The position numbers and the translations under genes were made by a program. Source: Undibacterium sp. YM2 (GTDB taxonomy: Bacteria > Pseudomonadota > Gammaproteobacteria > Burkholderiales > Burkholderiaceae_D). Taken from it: 64,000 bases of DNA. A model generated the notes under the pieces. The model had not been told where the DNA came from. It worked only from the letters and a program-made list of their open reading frames with translations, and did no database searches. This document shows, in pieces, positions 34,710 to 44,573 of the stretch. Within the stretch, counting starts at the first letter, position 1. Every line of letters starts with the position of its first letter. The DNA is taken from contig NZ_AP018441.1 in the NCBI RefSeq assembly GCF_009937975.1, positions 4,898,001 to 4,962,000 of the forward strand. Direction: 5' to 3'.

Positions 34710-36590
34710 TCAAGGATAAAACACACCTACGTGAAAGCCCGCAGGTTTAAGTACGGGCAGCTCAAAATACAGCTTGATGCTTTGTTCACCGCCAGCCGCA
34801 AAGCCTTTGGCCAGCTTGTCTTTTTCAGCCAGATAGTCTGCCGGGGTAAAAGCACGCTGCAACAGGGGCTTGTCTTTGACGTCGTTCAGGACCAGTTCTA
34901 TATTTGGCCAGGCCTGCACGACATCGCTCTGGTTCTGGATTTGCATGACCAGCATGAAGACATTGCGTTCTGGTGCCAGGTTTTGCAATTCATTTGAATC
35001 AACGGCAATCTTATCTATCTGTGCCGGCAAAGCCACCTGGCATCCCAGGTATTTGCACGCCTGCAGCAACCAGGGTTTGGTTTCTGGCACGCGTGCAGCG
35101 AGCTGGTTACGGAAGATATAGGCAGACTGGCCCAGCAACAAAGGCAGCAACAGGCCAACCATCAGGCCCAGCATGATGTTGGCCATGCGTTTGCGGGCAC
35201 GCTGTTTTTCTGCCTGGATCACAAAATTGGGTTTGGCCAGCTCTTCTTCAGGATCACTGCTGGAATCTTCATTGGCAGCAGCCTGCTGAGCGAGTGCAGC
35301 TTCGGCCTCGCCTATATAGGATTCACCATGTACTTCATCCGCGGTATTGGCGGCAGCGTCGCTTCCGACTTCATCATTGATGGAAACAGCCTCATCTGGC
35401 GTGGCAATGTCAGCATGGTCTTTATGGCGCCAGACCTTGCTGGCACTATGTGCATCGGCTATTTCAGTGGCCGGGAATTCTGGCAGTTTTTCTTTAGCGT
35501 CGGCCGCATCCTCGGCACCTTCGCTGACTGACCAGTCGGCAGTTGGCGGATCCATCAGGGCGGCGCGGGTTTCCAGTTCGATGCGGGTCAGGTCAGCTTC
35601 CTGCACTTCTTCAGATGGCAACAGAAAGCCGCCATCACCGAGGTCAAAATCGAGAGCCGATGAGCTGGTGATCACAGGTTCTTTTTTTAAACCTGCCGGT
35701 TCAGGGTCATCCTTGAGCTGGCTGAGCGGGTCGAGCACAGGCTCAAGCTTTTGCGGCTCTGCGGTGGTGGCTGTCGTGCTGACTGAAGTAAGCACAGCGG
35801 GAGTAACAGCGGCGGGAGTATGCACGGCGGGCCTGGCTGCCGGAGGAATATCTCTGGGCATGTCAAAAGCTTCTGCCTCAAATTCCAGCTCGGCCTTGCT
35901 GATGGCGGCCAGCACTTTTGTTGCGGGCCGGGCCGTCGCGCTGCTTGCTGGCTTGCCGACAGCTGCTGGCCTTTCTGGCGGCACCAGGCTGTCTGGCAAG
36001 AGCATGTCTTCTTGCGGCAGCGCATCGGGCGGGAAGAAGCGGCCCACAGGAGTGACGGGAGACGGCGGCACTATACGCGTCTGTTCGAAATTGGGCTCAG
36101 GTTCTATCAGGGACGACAGATGTTCTGCCGGCACTGGCTTGGCGTCCTGCTTGAGTTCCGGCTTGGATTCTGGCGTGCTTTCTGCCACAACTTCGCTTGC
36201 CGAGGCAGACGTGACTGGTTTTGCTACTGCCGCTGGCACCGCTGCACTGACTTGCGGCCTGACAGGTGCAACAGGTTTGCCAGGTGCTGCTGGTGTGACT
36301 GGTGTGGAACTGGCCGCCGCTGGCACAGTAGCGACAGTTGCTGTTGCTACCGATGCTATCGTCGCTGTCGCCTGAGTTGCGACACTCGCCATAGTTGCTG
36401 GTCTGGCAGGCGTTGGAGAAGGTACCGGTGCCGGTACAGGTTTTTGCCCATCGCCAGGTAACAGGTTTTCTACCGCATTAAAAGTTTGCTGGCATGAGCC
36501 GCAACGCACCAGGCCCGCATGCAATTTCAACTGATCATTGGCTACCTTGAAGGCAGTCTGACAGTGGGGGCAGCGGGTCGCCAGTGCCAT
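34710..36590 (-). CDS. Zinc-ribbon DUF3426 membrane protein
   Basis: A 626-residue protein. The N-terminus is an MJ0042-type zinc ribbon: TRCPHCQTAFKV then GLVRCGSCQQTFNA (two CxxC pairs, residues 8-34). A long Pro/Ala/Val-rich, low-complexity region follows (about 45-440). A membrane helix lies near residue 475 (MLGLMVGLLLPLLLG), and the C-terminal DUF3426 domain includes LVMQIQNQSDVVQAWPNIEL near residue 555. This family follows prmA in Burkholderiales; its role is unknown. The ATG at 36590 lies 7 bp after the prmA stop. Confidence 0.86.
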   Translation of the reverse strand: MALATRCPHCQTAFKVANDQLKLHAGLVRCGSCQQTFNAVENLLPGDGQKPVPAPVPSPTPARPATMASVATQATATIASVATATVATVPAAASSTPVTPAAPGKPVAPVRPQVSAAVPAAVAKPVTSASASEVVAESTPESKPELKQDAKPVPAEHLSSLIEPEPNFEQTRIVPPSPVTPVGRFFPPDALPQEDMLLPDSLVPPERPAAVGKPASSATARPATKVLAAISKAELEFEAEAFDMPRDIPPAARPAVHTPAAVTPAVLTSVSTTATTAEPQKLEPVLDPLSQLKDDPEPAGLKKEPVITSSSALDFDLGDGGFLLPSEEVQEADLTRIELETRAALMDPPTADWSVSEGAEDAADAKEKLPEFPATEIADAHSASKVWRHKDHADIATPDEAVSINDEVGSDAAANTADEVHGESYIGEAEAALAQQAAANEDSSSDPEEELAKPNFVIQAEKQRARKRMANIMLGLMVGLLLPLLLGQSAYIFRNQLAARVPETKPWLLQACKYLGCQVALPAQIDKIAVDSNELQNLAPERNVFMLVMQIQNQSDVVQAWPNIELVLNDVKDKPLLQRAFTPADYLAEKDKLAKGFAAGGEQSIKLYFELPVLKPAGFHVGVFYP

Positions 36591-36597
36591 AGTCGCC

Positions 36598-37509
36598 TCA
36601 GTTAGCCAAAGAGCCTGACAATGCTACCCAGCCTTCATGCTCAGCCCAGACGGTGAGCTTGATGAAAGGTTCGTATGCTGCTGCCACTTCTTCGGCCTGC
36701 CTTGCCAGCACGCCTGAGAGTATCAGCGAGCCACCAGGGGCAACACGGCCCGCCAGCATCGGCGCCATCAACTTGAGTGGACTGGACAGGATATTCGCCA
36801 CGACCACATCAAATTTTTGGGTGGCTGGATGAGCAGCACCAAATCCTTCTGGCAGCGCGTATTCTATCTGGCAGTTATTGCGTTCTGCATTGAAATTCGC
36901 AGACTCTATCGCTTGTGGATCAATATCGACACCAATTACACTGGCCGCACCCAGCTTGCTGGCGACCATGGCCAGGATGCCGGAACCACAGCCATAATCG
37001 AGTACAGACAAATCCTTGGGCGCGTGCGCTTCCAGCCATTCCATGCACAGCTTGGTGGTCGGGTGGCTGCCAGTACCGAAGGCGAGACCAGGATCAAGCT
37101 CCAGGATCAGGGCATCAGGATCAGGCGCATCATGCCAGCTAGGCACGACCCAGATATTCTTGCCTATATGAATAGGGGCAAACTGCGATTGCGTCAGGCG
37201 CACCCAGTCTTGCTCTTCGACATTGCGGGTGATGTAGGCTGGCACGACAGTCAAGCCAATCGCAGCGGCAGCTTCAGCCACCAGTTCTGCGTGGTCAGCA
37301 TCAATATCAGCGAGGGCAACCACGCGGCTGCGGTCCCAGGCGGCTTCATCAGGCTCCATGCCTGGTTCGCCGAACAGCGGACGTTCAGCATCCGTACCTT
37401 CATCGGCATCTTCCACGGACACCGACAAGGCACCCGCATCCATCAAAGCGTCCGACAAAGCCTCAGCCTGCTCACGCGCTACTTCTATGACTATTTCTAT
37501 CCAGCCCAT
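36598..37509 (-). CDS. prmA: Ribosomal protein L11 methyltransferase
   Basis: A 303-residue SAM-dependent methyltransferase that trimethylates ribosomal protein L11. The N-terminal substrate domain (about 1-120) is followed by [19 protein letters not shown], the SAM loop [18 protein letters not shown] (near residue 165) and [14 protein letters not shown], the PrmA-specific NIL motif. It stands between accC and DUF3426, as in related genomes, but a 496-bp repeat-rich gap separates it from accC. Confidence 0.96.
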   Translation of the reverse strand: MGWIEIVIEVAREQAEALSDALMDAGALSVSVEDADEGTDAERPLFGEPGMEPDEAAWDRSRVVALADIDADHAELVAEAAAAIGLTVVPAYITRNVEEQDWVRLTQSQFAPIHIGKNIWVVPSWHDAPDPDALILELDPGLAFGTGSHPTTKLCMEWLEAHAPKDLSVLDYGCGSGILAMVASKLGAASVIGVDIDPQAIESANFNAERNNCQIEYALPEGFGAAHPATQKFDVVVANILSSPLKLMAPMLAGRVAPGGSLILSGVLARQAEEVAAAYEPFIKLTVWAEHEGWVALSGSLAN

Positions 37510-37596
37510 ATTGCTACTTTCTTACGTTCTATATACAGCGTTATTACTTCCAGAAACTTCAAAGTACTTCAAGACCAAAAGGCTCACCACAGAGCA

Positions 37597-37669
37597 AGGA
37601 AAGGCAGCTTGCATGCTGCCTTCGTTTCGCAGGCGAACGGCATTGCCGTTCGAAACCCCTGCTACACCC
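37597..37669 (+). repeat. Dispersed repeat, family A, copy 2
   Basis: Contains hairpins GGCAGC/GCTGCC and CGAACGG/CCGTTCG, and ends CCCTGCTACACC. It matches the minus strand of 24887-24960 over about 73 bp with few differences, one pair of which is compensatory in the first stem. Confidence 0.8.
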
Positions 37670-37850
37670 CGAGTCACAGAGAAAAGCAAGAGAAAAAATT
37701 CATCTTGAACTCTGCGAGGCTCAACCATTTATACGGTGATTATCAATTCATTAAACATCTCAACTACAAAAAGCTTACCACAGAGGCTTCATAACAAAGC
37801 CAAAAGCACAGGGAAAAACTTATGTTTTCTCTGTGCTTCTTTTTCAACTT

Positions 37851-37953
37851 CGTAGGTTGGGCTACGGTTTACCAGCCCAACACTGGGCCTCAACAAACGT
37901 ATACGTTATTCAAGCGCTGAGTGTTGGGCTGGTAAATCGTAGCCCAACCTACG
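37851..37953. repeat. Dispersed repeat, family B, copies 2 and 3 as an inverted pair
   Basis: Copy 2 (37851-37891, minus) and copy 3 (37916-37953, plus) each contain the GTTGGGCT/AGCCCAAC stem and end in CGTAGGTTGGGCTACG-type sequence. They face each other around 24 bp that include a palindrome, so the pair can also fold as one long hairpin. Copy 1 is at 9383-9424. Confidence 0.8.
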
Positions 37954-38005
37954 GAACTCCAACGCTTTCCTCTGTGACTCTGTGTTGAGAGGTCTTCACT
38001 CCAAA

Positions 38006-39373
38006 TTACTTCGACTTTTTAGACAACTCCGGCATATCTGCAAGCTTATGTTCAAGGTAGTGAATATTCGTACCACCTTCAATAAACCTCGCATCTATCA
38101 TCAGTTCGCGGTGCAGGGGGATGTTGGTTTGTATGCCTTCTACCACCATCTCTGACAAAGCGATCTGCATGCGGCGTATCGCCTGTTCGCGGGTTTCACC
38201 ATAGGCGATCACCTTGCCTATCATGGAATCATAATTCGGCGGCACGAAATAACCGGCGTAGGCATGCGAATCCACCCGTATGCCAGGGCCACCCGGTGTA
38301 TGCCAGGAGGTGATGCGACCTGGCGAAGGGATGAACTTGAACGGGTCTTCGGCATTAATACGGCATTCAATGGCATGGCCCTTGAGTGCGATATCGGTTT
38401 GCTTGAAGCGCAGCTTTTCATTGAAGGCGATGCGGATTTGCTCTTGCACGATATCAACACCAGTAATCATTTCTGTCACTGGATGCTCAACCTGCACGCG
38501 GGTATTCATTTCGATGAAATAGAATTCGCCATTTTCGTACAAGAATTCAAAAGTACCAGCGCCACGATAACCTATCTTGCGGCAGGCGGCAGCGCAGCGG
38601 TCACCGATTTTTTCTATGATCTTGCGTGGGATGCCAGGCGCAGGTGCTTCTTCGATGACTTTTTGATGGCGGCGCTGCATGGAGCAATCACGCTCACCGA
38701 GCCAGATGGCGTTGCCGTGCTGGTCAGCCAGGATCTGGATTTCCACGTGGCGCGGGTCTTCCAGAAATTTTTCCATATACACTTCTGGATTACCAAATGC
38801 TGCACCAGCCTCTGTCTTAGTCATGGTGACTGCATTGAGCAAAGCTGCTTCAGTATGCACCACACGCATGCCACGTCCACCGCCGCCGCCAGCGGCCTTG
38901 ATGATGACCGGGTAGCCGACCTTGCGGGCTGTTTGTACTATGACTTTAGGGTCGTCTGGCAATGCGCCTTCAGAGCCTGGCACACAAGGCACACCAGCCT
39001 TGATCATGGCATGCTTGGCAGATACCTTGTCACCCATCATGCGTATGGATTCTGCACGCGGGCCAATGAAGACAAAACCGGATTGCTCTACACGTTCAGC
39101 AAAGTCGGCGTTTTCAGACAAAAAACCATAACCAGGGTGGATAGCCTGGGCATCTGTCACTTCAGCGGCGCTGATAATGGCTGGCATGCTGAGGTAACTT
39201 AAATTCGACGGAGCCGGGCCTATGCAAACAGATTCGTCAGCCAGCTTCACATATTTTGCTTCGCGGTCAGCCTCAGAGTGCACGACCACGGTTTTGATAC
39301 CCATCTCGCGGCAGGCGCGCTGTATGCGTAGCGCGATTTCACCACGATTGGCGATAAGAATTTTTTCAAACAT
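38006..39373 (-). CDS. accC: Acetyl-CoA carboxylase, biotin carboxylase subunit
   Basis: A 455-residue ATP-grasp enzyme that carboxylates the biotin carried by AccB, the first step of fatty-acid synthesis. [19 protein letters not shown] opens the protein; [14 protein letters not shown] (near residue 160) is the glycine-rich ATP loop, [20 protein letters not shown] and [20 protein letters not shown] follow, and [12 protein letters not shown] contains catalytic residues. Length is normal. It lies 110 bp downstream of accB on the same strand. Confidence 0.98.
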   Translation of the reverse strand: MFEKILIANRGEIALRIQRACREMGIKTVVVHSEADREAKYVKLADESVCIGPAPSNLSYLSMPAIISAAEVTDAQAIHPGYGFLSENADFAERVEQSGFVFIGPRAESIRMMGDKVSAKHAMIKAGVPCVPGSEGALPDDPKVIVQTARKVGYPVIIKAAGGGGGRGMRVVHTEAALLNAVTMTKTEAGAAFGNPEVYMEKFLEDPRHVEIQILADQHGNAIWLGERDCSMQRRHQKVIEEAPAPGIPRKIIEKIGDRCAAACRKIGYRGAGTFEFLYENGEFYFIEMNTRVQVEHPVTEMITGVDIVQEQIRIAFNEKLRFKQTDIALKGHAIECRINAEDPFKFIPSPGRITSWHTPGGPGIRVDSHAYAGYFVPPNYDSMIGKVIAYGETREQAIRRMQIALSEMVVEGIQTNIPLHRELMIDARFIEGGTNIHYLEHKLADMPELSKKSK

Positions 39374-39483
39374 GATTTAACTTTGCGGTGGCAATGGTTG
39401 CAATTGCGTGAGCAGGAAACACGGTCCGGTCATTTTGTCCTCAACACGGACACAGGACTTGAGTTTGCGCACGCGCGCCTGGA

Positions 39484-39942
39484 TCAGCCAATCACGAACA
39501 GCGGCTGGCCGTATTCAACAGGCTGACCATTTTCAACCAGAATCTGTTTGATCGTGCCTGTGAAATCGCTTTCGATTTCATTCAGCAATTTCATTGCTTC
39601 AATAATGCAGAGGGTGTCGCCAGCATTGACGCTTTTGCCAATATCAGCAAAAGGCGCGGCGCCAGGAGCAGAAGAACGGTAGAAAGTACCAACCATAGGG
39701 GATTTGACGATATGGCCATCCGGTACCACTGGTGCGGCGGCGACAGGAGCGGCTGCGGCGGCTGGCGCGGCGGCTGGCATCATTTGCTGGTGCTGCGGCT
39801 GCTGCATCATGACTACCTGGTTTTGTGGCATCGCAGAAGATTTGACGATGCGGACCTTGCCTTCACCTTCAGTTACTTCGAGTTCAGCGATATCTGATTC
39901 TGCTACGAGGTCGATCAGTGTCTTGAGTTTTCTTAAATCCAT
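39484..39942 (-). CDS. accB: Acetyl-CoA carboxylase biotin carboxyl carrier protein
   Basis: A 152-residue carrier protein. The N-terminal dimerisation region ([20 protein letters not shown]) is joined by an Ala/Pro/Gln-rich linker to the biotinyl domain, whose target lysine is in [13 protein letters not shown] (near residue 118). I chose the ATG at 39942, preceded by AAGGGGA; a longer frame starting 48 nt earlier has no such site. accC follows, and aroQ precedes on the same strand. Confidence 0.97.
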   Translation of the reverse strand: MDLRKLKTLIDLVAESDIAELEVTEGEGKVRIVKSSAMPQNQVVMMQQPQHQQMMPAAAPAAAAAPVAAAPVVPDGHIVKSPMVGTFYRSSAPGAAPFADIGKSVNAGDTLCIIEAMKLLNEIESDFTGTIKQILVENGQPVEYGQPLFVIG

Positions 39943-40087
39943 GTGGAATCCCCTTGAAAAAAGTGGTTCTGAATTAATTGGGACGCGCAATGCTGAGCAG
40001 GAAAACAGCTCTGCAATTGCCGCCGAAGTTTGGATTATATACGAAATAAGCTGGCATTATCAGCAAATTACGCGAAGATGCGAGAAT

Positions 40088-40525
40088 TTAAATATTTTTC
40101 AGGGAAAAGTCAATCGCCAAACGGTAACCTTCAGTACCGAGGCCGCAGATGACGCCTTTGGCAATTGCAGACAAGTATGAATGATGTCTGAAGGCTTCTC
40201 TTTGATGTACATTCGATATATGTACTTCTATAAACGGGATCGCCACACCTGCCAGCGCATCCCTCAGGGCAACGCTGGTATGCGTCAGGCCGCCCGGGTT
40301 GATGATAATAGCATCGACTTGCTCATTACGGGCAGCATGGATGCGGTCAATTAATGCGCCCTCATGATTACTTTGAAAAAATGACAACTCTGCGCCAGCT
40401 ATTTTTGCCTGCTCCTGCGCCGCAACCTCTATCTCAGCCAGGGTAGTGGCACCATAGGTAGCAGGCTCGCGCGTGCCGAGCAGGTTCAGATTGGGGCCAT
40501 TCAGCAGCAAGAGTTTGCGCGCCAT
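40088..40525 (-). CDS. aroQ: 3-dehydroquinate dehydratase, type II
   Basis: A 145-residue type II dehydroquinase of the shikimate pathway. [20 protein letters not shown] (with the active-site Tyr), [36 protein letters not shown] and [17 protein letters not shown] are all intact. The ATG at 40525 is preferred over a TTG 12 nt upstream. It lies ahead of accB in the usual betaproteobacterial order. Confidence 0.97.
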   Translation of the reverse strand: MARKLLLLNGPNLNLLGTREPATYGATTLAEIEVAAQEQAKIAGAELSFFQSNHEGALIDRIHAARNEQVDAIIINPGGLTHTSVALRDALAGVAIPFIEVHISNVHQREAFRHHSYLSAIAKGVICGLGTEGYRLAIDFSLKNI

Positions 40526-40603
40526 AGTCACATTCAATTTGACGAAGATGGCCGCATTTTGCCGCTAATCGACGCAGATTGGCAAGGAAAAACGATGCGT
40601 CTT

Positions 40604-41140
40604 CTATTTTTCCAAAGAATATTTGGCAATATCGGTATGCAATTCATCCATCTTCAGGCGGCCAAGATAGGATTTCACGACCTTGCCTTCGGCATTAATC
40701 AACACGGTAAAGGGCAGGCCGCCACCGGTATTACCCAATTGGCGCGATAGCTCAGAACCTTCCATGCCCGCAGAAAACAAGGGATAGCTGATTTTATATT
40801 TTTTTGCAAAATCAGCAATATTTGTTGGACTATCTATACCCAGGCCCAAAATCTGTATGGATTTACCTTTGAATCCATCTTGCATGGCAGACAACTCAGG
40901 CATCTCTTGAACGCAAGGCGCGCACCAGGTCGCCCAGAAATTCACCACCAGGAACTTACCCCGCCACTCCGCCATCGATTGCGGCTTACCCTCGCTATCC
41001 TTGAACTGCTGCGCCATCAATTGCGCGACCGACTTGTCGGCAGGTGGCTTGGGCGTGGTCTGGCGGTTGCCCGCGTAGATACCCAAACCCGCAAACAGCA
41101 AACCCAGCGCCACTGCCAGGCCAATAAACTTCTTATTCAT
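40604..41140 (-). CDS. TlpA-family thiol-disulfide oxidoreductase
   Basis: A 178-residue periplasmic thioredoxin-like protein. The N-terminal helix (about residues 4-24) anchors or exports it; the redox motif NFWATWCAPCVQEMPEL (CAPC, near residue 75) and the cis-Pro region GGGLPFTVLINAEGKVVKSY are intact. TlpA/ResA-like proteins reduce disulfides, often in cytochrome c maturation. I took the ATG at 41140, which starts a good signal sequence and has AGTGGG upstream. It lies upstream of aroQ on the same strand, with 78 bp between. Confidence 0.9.
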   Translation of the reverse strand: MNKKFIGLAVALGLLFAGLGIYAGNRQTTPKPPADKSVAQLMAQQFKDSEGKPQSMAEWRGKFLVVNFWATWCAPCVQEMPELSAMQDGFKGKSIQILGLGIDSPTNIADFAKKYKISYPLFSAGMEGSELSRQLGNTGGGLPFTVLINAEGKVVKSYLGRLKMDELHTDIAKYSLEK

Positions 41141-41427
41141 AAATACCCACTCACATAAATCCAAAATCACTGCTCAAGGCAGGGATATTAGCCTAGCTGG
41201 GAGATTTATGCTGCATAAGTAAATGATACGGGAGAGATGGCGACCCGTCATCGGGTCACCTTCCCTGAAACTCTATTATGCGTTTGACATTAAAAATGGA
41301 TAAACCAGGCCTGCTGAGTCTATTTATCTCGACCACATATACGGGGAGAGTCGTTTGATGCGAAAGCAGGTCACCATGCCTTGCACAATGTACCTGCCCG
41401 TCCCTGACTCAGACTGATACAGCTTGC

Positions 41428-43938
41428 CTACCCTTCCATATCCATCAAAAAGATAGACTCCGACCATGTCACGGCATCCAGCTCACGCAAGGCTTCGCGT
41501 AACTGGGCTTCCAGCCTGGCACTGACAACAGTATCTGCTGACATACTGAGCAATTGCGCCGTATCGGCGCTTGTCCTGCCGCTCACCTGCAGCCCTGGCC
41601 TCTGCTCTTCCGATGGCAGCAGGCGCTCCAGCATTTCTGGTTCAGCCATGATGCTGAAGAAGAGCTTGATGACTTGTTGTCCACTGAGCTGGTCTTTGCA
41701 GTCTTCCCAGATTGCCAGTTCCAGCCATTCAATAACAGCTTCACCCAGCTGCATCTGTCTGAGCCCGGCAAAACTGTCGGGCCACAATTGCTCATCGAAG
41801 TATCTGAGCAAGAGTGTCAGGCCCAGCGGTGTCAGCCCCTGGTAATGCATGTCACGGCGGATTACCCTGTCTGCCCCGACAACGCTGGCGTATTCAAAAA
41901 ACGCTTGCATTGCCTCTGCATCAAGTACCAACCATTTTGCGACAGGAGATGGCAGATTACTGGCGTCCATGTAGCACTCGCCCGATTCACCAGCCATGTC
42001 CAGAGCGGCCCGTTTTGACAATTTCCAGGTCGCCAGCCTGCTTCGCAGGTCCGGCGGCGCAGCAGCCACAGGTGCTGCCAGCATGGACAAGGAATATGCT
42101 GCACCACCGGCGGCAGCGGGCGCAGCCATGACCGGCGCGGAGCAAACACCGCCCGCGGCAGCTCCCAGCCCGGCCCAGCCTGCTGGCAACATGTGCGCGA
42201 CTTCTATCAAGGCTGGCATATCCAGTGGCTTTTCATCTTCTGCCCTTTCCTCGACGATCAGGAAGCTGGTTTCTGCTGAGATCAATTGATATTGCACCGC
42301 CAGTTCCTGCACGACGGATACCTGCTCAGCCATACCTTGCATGTCGGACAAATAAGTCGCCGCAGCCACGCGTGACAAGCTGGTGTCAGCCTGCAAGTCC
42401 GCTGTCAAGACAAGGCTGCCCAATTCGACTTCTTCTGCCTGCCCCGACAAGCGGCCAAACAGCTTCATCTGACCCTGAGGTTTTTCTGGCAACAGATAAA
42501 ACATATTCAGGGTTTCACCTTTGAAGACACTTGCTGGCATAGCCGTAGACCACAGCGGTGGGCTGGCAAAGCCGGCGTCGATGCGGATATCCTGCCAGAC
42601 TGGTGAACGCAATTTCATGAACATGCGCAGGATGGCGGGTGCCACGTCTTCGCCCGGCGCCACATATTCACAAGAGCCGCCACTGGCCCTGGCCAGGCGT
42701 TCAAGATGCACTTCTGCCGGGCTGGAACCTATGCCAACAATAAACACCCTTTGCCCGGCAGCGCGGGCGCTGTTGATCAGGCTATCAACACTGTCGATTT
42801 CTCCATCGGTAATCATCAGCACATCGCTGCGCCCACTGCTCTGTATGGCAAAGGTAGATTCCAGCGCCAATGCCATCTCGGTACCACCAAGGCTGGCATC
42901 AAGCTCATCTACCCAGCGCAGCGCTGCTGCCTTGCTGGGTTTGGCAAACTTCCACATCGCCGGTGAGCGGTGCTGCACTTCACTGCCAAAGCGTGACAGG
43001 GAAATATGATCCCCGGCACTGAGTTGTTCGACTATCTCTTTCAGGGCTGTGCGTGCCGCCTGTATGCTGTCGCCATGCATGGAACCTGAGCAATCAACCA
43101 GCAATTTGACGGCCACATCAGTCATGTCAGCAGCCGCAATTTGCGGGCAAAAACTGGCCAGCAAAGCGACATGTTCAGGCTGATGATAGTCCCGTCCAAG
43201 AACACTGAAAGCTTGCTGACTGAACTGATCCAGACACAGCACAAAATCGCGGTCGAGGTTACCCTTGCGTGACAGGCTGACTATCGTGCCGCCATCGCCA
43301 GGCATGACGCTGATGGGATGGCTGGGCGAGGCAATACGCGCACCCGCCACTTCAGCCGCCAGGCGCAAGCTGATCTCAAACGGATATTCGACGCGTATAT
43401 CATGCCTGGGAGTGGTCAGGCGCTCAAACAGGTTTTGCTTTTTGGTCGCTACTGCCTCTGTCATTTCATAGCGTGGCGCAATCACTGTTGGTACACAAAT
43501 GCGCAAGGCATTCATGCCATCCATCTCGGCAAAGCGCAGGCTTTGTGCGTAATGCATGCTCAGCGTACACGCTTCACCCGGCGCCAGGTTGCCTATGCTG
43601 AGGCTATAACTGCGGTCACCATTTTCTTGCAGCATGAAAGCGGTATTACCTTCAGAAATGGCTTCTTCATAATCGATTTCAGCCTCTTTCCTCGGTACGA
43701 CAGCGCCAGATAATTTCCTGCCATCCAGCTCGACTTCTATATCCAGCAAAACTGCATCCACAGGCAACGGGAAGGTATATAACACCTCCACATGCTCTTT
43801 GTCGGATGGATTGATAAAGCTTTGGGTAAGCTGCATGTCCAGCAGCATGCCTTGTATGACACCCGTCGCACTGACCTTGGTCAGGGCCATTGCCTGTCCC
43901 AGGCTGGATTGTATTGTGGCTGTATTTTGGTTAAACAT
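41428..43938 (-). CDS. VIT and von Willebrand factor A domain protein
   Basis: An 836-residue cytoplasmic protein. The N-terminal VIT domain (about residues 15-145) shows GMLLDMQLTQSFINPSDKEH, VEVLYTFPLPVDAVLLDIEV and ALLDIEVELDGRKL-like strands. A vWA domain (about 280-450) has an intact MIDAS: KLLVDCSGSMHGDSI, ISLSRFGSEV and MITDGEIDS. The C-terminal 300 residues are unassigned, with an Ala/Pro-rich patch. VIT-vWA proteins in bacteria are poorly understood. Start 43938 has GAGAGG 6 nt upstream. No signal peptide is seen. A MerR gene lies just upstream on the same strand. Confidence 0.85.
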   Translation of the reverse strand: MFNQNTATIQSSLGQAMALTKVSATGVIQGMLLDMQLTQSFINPSDKEHVEVLYTFPLPVDAVLLDIEVELDGRKLSGAVVPRKEAEIDYEEAISEGNTAFMLQENGDRSYSLSIGNLAPGEACTLSMHYAQSLRFAEMDGMNALRICVPTVIAPRYEMTEAVATKKQNLFERLTTPRHDIRVEYPFEISLRLAAEVAGARIASPSHPISVMPGDGGTIVSLSRKGNLDRDFVLCLDQFSQQAFSVLGRDYHQPEHVALLASFCPQIAAADMTDVAVKLLVDCSGSMHGDSIQAARTALKEIVEQLSAGDHISLSRFGSEVQHRSPAMWKFAKPSKAAALRWVDELDASLGGTEMALALESTFAIQSSGRSDVLMITDGEIDSVDSLINSARAAGQRVFIVGIGSSPAEVHLERLARASGGSCEYVAPGEDVAPAILRMFMKLRSPVWQDIRIDAGFASPPLWSTAMPASVFKGETLNMFYLLPEKPQGQMKLFGRLSGQAEEVELGSLVLTADLQADTSLSRVAAATYLSDMQGMAEQVSVVQELAVQYQLISAETSFLIVEERAEDEKPLDMPALIEVAHMLPAGWAGLGAAAGGVCSAPVMAAPAAAGGAAYSLSMLAAPVAAAPPDLRSRLATWKLSKRAALDMAGESGECYMDASNLPSPVAKWLVLDAEAMQAFFEYASVVGADRVIRRDMHYQGLTPLGLTLLLRYFDEQLWPDSFAGLRQMQLGEAVIEWLELAIWEDCKDQLSGQQVIKLFFSIMAEPEMLERLLPSEEQRPGLQVSGRTSADTAQLLSMSADTVVSARLEAQLREALRELDAVTWSESIFLMDMEG

Positions 43939-43992
43939 ATTCATCCTCTCTCTGCTAGCCATTCGCATTGACGTGTGTTGTTATGCGTGCTG

Positions 43993-44420
43993 TCATGCGT
44001 CCTGGCTGTTTTTCAAACGCTCTGCCAATGCTATAGCCTGCCTGACGAATTCCCTGAGCTGCTCCGGGGTCCAGCCTGCTTTGCCGGCATCGATCACCAG
44101 CTCCACCCCCTGCGCTACCGTCAAATGTGTACAGACAGAAATTGACCCGATTTGCTGCGGTTTCACTTCCAGCGGGGCTGGTGCGCCGTGCAACAATTCA
44201 CGTATGCGCTCCAGTGATACCCCGCAGAACTCCACTTCTTGATCAGCAACAATTGTTCGAGATGCTGCGCTCCATAGCGCGCCGCCCGCGTCCCGCCTTC
44301 AGGCTTGCTGACCAGACCTATCTGCATGTAGTAACGCACAGTGCGCACTGACATCTCTGCCATCAAACAGAGTTCAGGGAGCAGATAGCTGCTGTCTTTT
44401 TTATCAGAAGAATTATTCAT
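43993..44420 (-). pseudogene. MerR-family regulator with a one-base frameshift
   Basis: The first part (from the ATG at 44420) is a MerR helix-turn-helix: LPELCLMAEMSVRTVRYYMQ, IGLVSKPEGGTRAARYGAQH, LEQLLLIKKW. It then runs out of frame. The rest of the protein is in another frame from about 44235: GVSLERIRELLHGAPAPLEV to ALAERLKNSQDA at 43993. Adding one base to the C4 tract at 44220-44223 restores KKWSSAGVSLERI, the expected MerR text. So this is a real inactivating change or a sequence error. If intact it would be a 142-residue regulator, probably of the VIT-vWA gene 54 bp downstream. Confidence 0.8.
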
Positions 44421-44433
44421 ACAGTACTTTATA

Positions 44434-44446
44434 ACAGTTAAACTGT
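44434..44446. promoter_or_regulatory. Dyad upstream of the MerR gene
   Basis: ACAGTT-A-AACTGT is a perfect 13-bp dyad 14 bp before the MerR start, with ACAGT repeated at 44421. MerR proteins often bind such dyads in their own promoters, so autoregulation is plausible. Confidence 0.4.
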
Positions 44447-44519
44447 CATTATTCAAGTTTACTTTTTAAGCTCCCCTGAGCAACCCTCAAGTTAGCGATG
44501 AAACAGATTGAAAAAGACG

Positions 44520-44547
44520 AAAAAAAAGCGCTCATGTCATGAGCGCT
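44520..44547 (-). terminator. Rho-independent terminator of the emr efflux operon
   Basis: On the minus strand AGCGCTCAT pairs with ATGAGCGCT (9-bp stem, 3-nt loop, 44527-44547) and a run of eight T follows (44527-44520, the first T also closing the stem). It lies 26 bp after the emrB stop, so it ends the marR-efflux transcript. Confidence 0.88.
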
Positions 44548-44573
44548 TCTTCTTGCCTGCCTGAACCTGGAGC

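Larger units (their letters stand above)
37510..38005. other. Repeat-rich gap between prmA and accC
   Basis: No gene is credible here. The gap holds the family-A repeat (37597-37669) and two family-B hairpins in opposite orientation (37851-37891 and 37916-37953) around the palindrome AACGTATACGTT (37896-37907). Splitting an otherwise conserved operon, this looks like an insertion of small non-coding repeats. Confidence 0.7.

Noticed and set aside
35347..36375. A 342-codon plus-strand frame opposite the DUF3426 gene.
   Set aside because: It is the mirror of the low-complexity Pro/Ala/Val linker; its Ser/Ala/Gly text has no domain.
38264..39202. A 312-codon frame opposite accC.
   Set aside because: accC is full length with all motifs; the opposite frame is a shadow.
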